Below the pieces are notes generated by a model. The model saw nothing but the letters and a program-made list of their open reading frames with translations, made no database searches and was not told where the DNA came from. The position numbers and the translations under genes were made by a program. DNA of 64,000 nt from NCBI GenBank assembly GCA_965649825.1, contig OZ287694.1, positions 744,001-808,000 on the forward strand, given 5' to 3'. Shown piece after piece: positions 59,008 through 64,000 of this stretch (position 1 is the stretch's first letter; every line of letters starts with the position of its first letter). Origin of the DNA: Penicillus capitatus (lineage: Eukaryota > Chlorophyta).

Positions 59008-59947
59008 ATGATTCCCCACGTGCTTTCCATTCAGTCGCACGTGGTCCATGGATACGTCGGCAATCGCTGTGCCACGTTTTGCCTTCAACGTCTCGGTATC
59101 AACGTCGATGCCGTCAATACGGTCCAGCTATCGAACCATACGGGATACCCCCATGTCAGCGGAACCACCCGAGTTGGCCCAGATCTTCTGGAGCTCTATA
59201 ACGGCCTCGAAATCAATCGACTTAACCGTCACTCTCATGTACTGACGGGGTATATGGGTTCGAAGAGTGTGCTCGAAGGCGTCGGGCGTATCGTACGGGA
59301 GGCGAAGAAGAAACAACCGGAATGTGTGTTTGTGTGTGATCCGGTGATGGGAGACAACGGCAAAGCGTATCTCCCCCCTGATCTCGTGCAGATCTATCGA
59401 AAAGACGTGCTGCCGCTTGCCGATGTCCTTCTGCCCAATCAGTTCGAGGCGGAGCTGCTGACGGAGATGTCCATCGACGATGTCGCCTCTGCCGCTCAGG
59501 CCTGTGCCAAGATTCAAGCCATTGGGCCTAAGACAGTGGTAGACACTCGCATTTATCTCACACCTTCCAGAAAAGAGTGAGATATAGATCATCACCAGTA
59601 TGCATGATCCCGAAGCGCCGGAGGGATGCATGACCCTCTATGCGAATACGAAGGAGAGCCAGAAGCCTTTGCATCCTTCGACCTTCAAGATCCATATTCC
59701 CAAAATCGATTATGCGTTCAGAGGGACGGGCGATCTCTTTGGGGCGCTGCTCTTGGGGTTGACTGTTCAACGGCCACATGAGTTGGACTGGGCCTGCGCT
59801 CAGACGACCTCTCGACTCCATGCCCTTCTCACAAAGACGCATCGCCAGTCGAAGGGACAGCGTCCAGTCTTCCTCGAGCTCGATCTCATCGGATCCCAGG
59901 AGTGCCTGGTGACAAACCTCGAATCTTTTCCCGTCATTTCACTGTGA
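59008..59947 (+). CDS. Pyridoxal kinase
   Basis: ATP-dependent phosphorylation of pyridoxal, vitamin B6 salvage, ribokinase-like fold. ATG 59008 (MIPHVLSIQSHVVHGYVGNR), the standard PdxK/PDXK opening. Motifs: FCLQRLGINVDAVNTVQLSN, HTGYPHVSG, HVLTGYMGSKSVLEGVGRIV, FVCDPVMGDNGKAYLPPDLV, DVLLPNQFEAELLTEMSI. Intron 59539-59587 (49 nt) closes the frame to ITSMHDPEAP. Near the end, YAFRGTGDLFGALLLGLT contains GTGD, with the catalytic Asp. Length 296 aa, normal. The start lies 54 bp from that of the divergent RbcX gene. Confidence 0.95.
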
Positions 59948-60124
59948 TGTGACGTTGCCTTGTGAACGATGGCCGGTTTATCGAATTTCTCGCATTCTTC
60001 TCCTCCGTTTGCGGTTCTGACGCGCCTGATGTGACGTCCGAGTCGAGGCACCACAAACGCGCTCTTAAATAGTTCCCTCACCTCAAGCAGCGTTCCTTTT
60101 GTCTCGTGTCTTGCACCAGACACC

Positions 60125-63100
60125 ATGCAAGTGAACGAAGCACATTTCTGCGATGAGCACGAGGCGTCCTACGATCATCGCGTCTACAACGAAAACCAGT
60201 ACAACTTTTGTCCCGTTCCTGAGAAAGGATTCGATGCGGTGCTCTTCGTCGCCATCGGCATCATCTGCACATGTCTTGCTCCGCGCAAGCACTATGCTAT
60301 TCTCATGTTGATACTCGGCGCCCTCGTGCAGCTTCTCAACATCGAAGTCAATATCCGCGAACTCTCCAATGCCTTGAATCTATGGATCGGTATCTCGCCG
60401 GCCAAGATGTTCTTCTACATCTTTCTGCCGCCCCTCTTACTCGACAGCGCTGTCCGCATCGACTTCTTCATTTTCAAGAAGGTATGTCGCGTTCGCTTCG
60501 TTATGCGACGTTTGATGAGTGGCGGCTGGTCGTGGACGCTAGGTGATGCCACAAGTCTTCGTCTTCGCCTTCGGTGTCGTGGCGGCCAATACGGTCCTTC
60601 TCGCCGTATTCATGCTCTACGTCCTGAATCTGCGAAATGAGGGATGGGAATGGACAGACGCTTTTCTCTTCGCCTGTATGATTGCCAGTACAGATGCCTT
60701 GGCAGTGACGGCGATCATGAAAGATGGAGCTGGGCCGGAGAATCTCATCATCTTGGCAGAAGGAGAATCTCTCTTCAATGACGCCACATCCATCGTCTTC
60801 TTCGATCTTTTCTGGCCGAGATTCAAAGACTCGATCAAAGGGGAGCTCGAACACGAATCCGTTCCGAAAGTCGTGGGGGAGATGGCGCTCGATGTGCTCT
60901 GGCTTGCATCGGGTGGGGCGTTGATCGGCTTTGGTGGTGGAATCCTCACACGTTTCCTTTTCAAATTCCTTCAGAACCAGAAAGGTCACTCTCCTGTCTC
61001 GGAGGTCGGCATCACACTTGGCATCTCGTATCTCTGCTATTACATTGCTGAAAGTCTCGTCGAAGTCTCGGGAGTGATTGCTGTCGTGGTCTACGGCCTT
61101 TACGGAGCGGCCACGACGCAATGGGACATCTCACCGGCTGCGCGAGAACAGAAAGTGTTTTCGGGTTTCTGGGACGTGGCTCAGCTGCTCACCAATGGCA
61201 TTGTCTTCTTCTATGCCGGTGCCTCGGCCACCAACTTCTTCTACAGATGTGAAGAAGATCTGTTCAATGGAGATGATAGTGATGCATGGACCTCTATTCT
61301 GGCATGGCTCCCTGGTGTCTACGTTGGCATCTTCGTGCTGCGTTTCCTGGAGATTGCCATCGTGGCGCCGATCGTGGGATACTTTGGTTACAAACTGAGG
61401 CTCAATGAAATTGTCTTCATCGCCTTGGCGGGTCTCAGGGGAGCTCTGGCTTTGATTTTGGCACAGGAGCTGTTACAGTACGAATTCCCGGAGGAAGAGG
61501 GCAAAGATTTCGAGCAGGAGAAGAAGGTCCGAGCACAGAGCGCCCTGTGGGTTTGCGGTTTCGTCCTGCTGACGCTTCTGATCAACGCTCCCGGAATTCC
61601 CTTCCTCTTAAAGTTCTGCGGCCTTCAGAGTCTCTCGCCCCTTCAGTTGAAGTACAGAAAGAAGAGTGAAGATGCCCTTCTTGAATACACACGTGCGACC
61701 ATTGACGATATGAAAGTCGATTCCGCCGCCGTCATGCGTGGCATCAACTGGAAGCTGGTCGAAGACTTCATCTACAACCATCCAGATGAGCCCCGTGGCG
61801 ACGAGGTCACTCCTAGCAGGACTGGAAATACCGCGAATGGGGCGAGACAAGGTCGAGTGGACGATCGCTGGTTGCTGGTCGAATCCCTCAGTCAACCGCC
61901 TTCGATTCCGACCTCGAGTGCAATCCAAACGCGACGCAAGTCGTTGGATGACCAGTACAAAGCGACGCCGACAGACGAGGCGCCGTTCGGTGGAAGCTAC
62001 CGCGAACAGGCTTCGCTTCTGGGACAACAGGAAGAGGGACGCAAGACAGAACCGATGATCTCGACAGGAACGGGCCATGAGACAGGCAGCTCTGCCATGT
62101 CGGGACAGAAGAAGACAAACTGTGTGATTGTGGTCTACCACAACGGCAATGACTTCAACATGTTGCAGCAGGCACTTGAGCTGCCATCGAATATCAAGGT
62201 TTTCATGGAGAGAGCCGAATTCCCTGCCAAGGAGTCAACGCAGAAATTCTTTGCCTCGACGGGATCATACTTCAATCTCCATCGCAGAAACGTGGATCTC
62301 ACAACCTTGTGGCCGGAACCGGCATCAGCCGGGCAGCCATCGAGTCGAGAATCTAGAATCGTTGTCCGTCCGACGGCTCAGAAAAAAGACGCACTCACGG
62401 GCTCGAGTCTGAGCAGAGGACTGCTGGAGGCAGATATGTCGGGACACGATGATGATCAAGACTCAGCGAGAAACCTCGTTCTGACCGAAGCGCGTTTCCG
62501 TATGTTGATGGGACTGAAGAAATACTTCCAGCAACGCCGCACCAATGGTTATCTCTCTGCACAGGTAAATTCTTGTCACGAGGTGAAAATGTGTGAGATG
62601 GCGGCGCATAGGCTTTGCGATTGCTGGAATGGGCGTGCGATTACAACATGGAAGAGCCGGAGATTCCGTTACACGTCTGGGATCTGATCGCCAAAGATAT
62701 CAAGAATCGTTTCCTGATCAAACTCGCTTTCAAAGTGCGTTACTTCTTGAGAAAGGCAGATGTTGCGATGAAAGGATGGCCGGACTTCCTCGAAAGAATT
62801 GCCACTCCAATTCTGAAATACACTGCCAGGGGACTCACTGTCCTGCTTGCTGGTGATCTGCATCTGGCTGTCGAATCGGCCATTGAGTACTGGATTGCAC
62901 TGAATGCCTATCGGACGCACTCGTCTTGGCTGGTCAACGCAGAGACGTCACAGGATCTGGCAGCCGAGATCCGTGATCAGGCCCAGATGGTCTGGTCTTT
63001 CATCGTGGATCGCGAAATCGAGTCGCCCGATCGATTCGAGGCCATTCAGACCTTCCGTGCAAAACGCGCCATTCTCTACTCTCAAATCGGATTTGTGGAC

Positions 63101-64000
63101 GAGCTCTTCGAATGCGGTCTGCTGGAAGAAGTGGAACACGAGCACCTGAAGCACGCGCTGGAATTGAAGAGAGCCCATCTGAGCAAAACCGGCGCCGTCT
63201 TACAGAACTTCGATCTCACCGAATTCCTCAGCAATGTCCCGTGCTTTGCCAATATCTCATCGGAGCTCTTCAGAAGTTTGGTCTCGACCTGTCAGCTGCG
63301 TCTCTTCAAGGGCGGGGATTTTATCTCGAGTGATCCGTCCGAGCAGATGGAATCGTTCAGTATTCACATCATCATTACCGGCATCCTGCGTTCCAGCTAC
63401 ACAAACACGTAAGACGTCCCATCACCTCAAGGGAATGCGCCGAATCGAGTTGTCTTCGTTGTTGCTTAGTCTGGGCAAGACACACGAGTATCATTTGGGA
63501 CGAGGCGGGATTTTTGGATTACTGTCCGCGTTGTCTGGTGAACACCATCCTTGGATGGGCAAGGGATATGCCGAATTGAATTCTGTGGGTGCGTGACTTC
63601 CCTCTATGTTTGGACGGGGTCGTCTCATGCCTGTGGCTGTAGGACATGGACCTAGTGTGCTGACAATACCGCGAAGCACTTTGATGAATATCCACAGCAA
63701 TGCCACGAAAGGCTTGTTACAGTATCAACAGTTGGAATTGGACCTCTTCCGAATGGCAGCTCTTTATATTCTGGAGTACATGAAAGAAGAATTCCTCAGC
63801 GTCGTCACCTCTCTCTTTTTGGAAAAGGTGTGAGATCTGGTGGTCACACTTTTCGTGTCGATGATGGCGGCCTGTTGTAGGATGATCAGGAAAATGATTT
63901 GGTGGCAGGCGGAAAGAAGAAAGGAAGCAAGTCGTCCCTTTCCGAGACAAAGAAATCTTTCCTGCAACACTGTGATGGCAGCTCCTTCGCAACGGGGCCT
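60125..64000 (+). CDS. SOS1-like Na+/H+ exchanger (CPA1), 3' end outside window
   Basis: Plasma-membrane-type monovalent cation/proton antiporter. ATG 60125; an intron near 60482-60544 joins FFIFKK to VMPQVFVFAFGV. The membrane domain follows CPA1: FFYIFLPPLLLDSAVRIDF, CMIASTDALAVTAIMKD, ILAEGESLFNDATSIVFFDL with the essential ND pair, VSGVIAVVVYGLYGA, and FIALAGLRGALALILAQELL. Long cytoplasmic part: low-complexity linker (61.8-62.4 kb), helices, then a cyclic-nucleotide-binding-like domain from FDLTEFLSNVPCFANISSEL through FKGGDFISSDPSEQMESF. It continues past 63.4 kb (GRGGIFGLLSALSGEHH) to the edge. This architecture is that of plant SOS1 and of SLC9C proteins. Salt export is the likely role, inferred. 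Confidence 0.92.

Overview
This is a stretch of nuclear DNA from a compact, intron-rich eukaryotic microbe. Nearly every gene can be assembled only by removing GT-AG introns of about 40-60 nt, and genes sit tens to a few hundred bases apart on both strands. There is no operon logic, no CRISPR array, and no rRNA or tRNA gene that I could recognise. Several families point to a photosynthetic or plastid-descended protist: an RbcX-type Rubisco assembly chaperone with a basic presequence, a plant-type EDM2-like PHD protein, a plant-type CMP-sialate-like nucleotide-sugar transporter, a HAC/CBP-type acetyltransferase, an mTERF and a PPR protein. A Tctex1 dynein light chain and a CLEC16A homologue show an ordinary eukaryotic cell plan. 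I cannot name the species or phylum.

Layout. 1-8.6 kb: two head-to-head ABCC (MRP-type) transporters, the left one cut by the window edge. 9.4-12.1 kb: Tctex1 light chain and an OPT-family transporter, tail to tail. 12.1-14.6 kb: two tandem-repeat patches and one hypothetical gene. 14.7-18.7 kb: a direct duplication of a two-gene module, a 148-aa orphan protein facing a divergent ubiquitin-like gene. 19.2-28.7 kb: EDM2-like chromatin protein, malate dehydrogenase, PPR protein, coiled-coil protein and GNAT acetyltransferase. 28.7-33.8 kb: a visibly AT-richer island of about 5 kb with no convincing gene. 33.8-44 kb: rhomboid, a basic hypothetical protein, a NUMOD3-like protein, CBP/p300-type acetyltransferase, proteasome subunit Rpn8 and a nucleotide-sugar transporter. 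44.5-52.9 kb: CLEC16A homologue, mTERF, METTL-type methyltransferase, DPY30 and an uncertain ORF. 53.8-64 kb: LysM protein, SAP-like protein, kelch protein, a 90-aa orphan, RbcX, pyridoxal kinase and a SOS1-like Na+/H+ exchanger running off the end.

The genes are mostly independent housekeeping functions. Possible functional links are the chromatin set (EDM2-like, CBP/p300, DPY30) and the organelle set (MDH, PPR, mTERF, RbcX). The most unusual features are the duplicated ubiquitin-like/orphan module, the RbcX gene, and a family resemblance among short introns of unrelated genes, which share short inverted-repeat words.

Exon boundaries in the evidence fields were derived by eye from reading frame, GT-AG sites and family alignment. 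Where they close the reading frame exactly, I say so.
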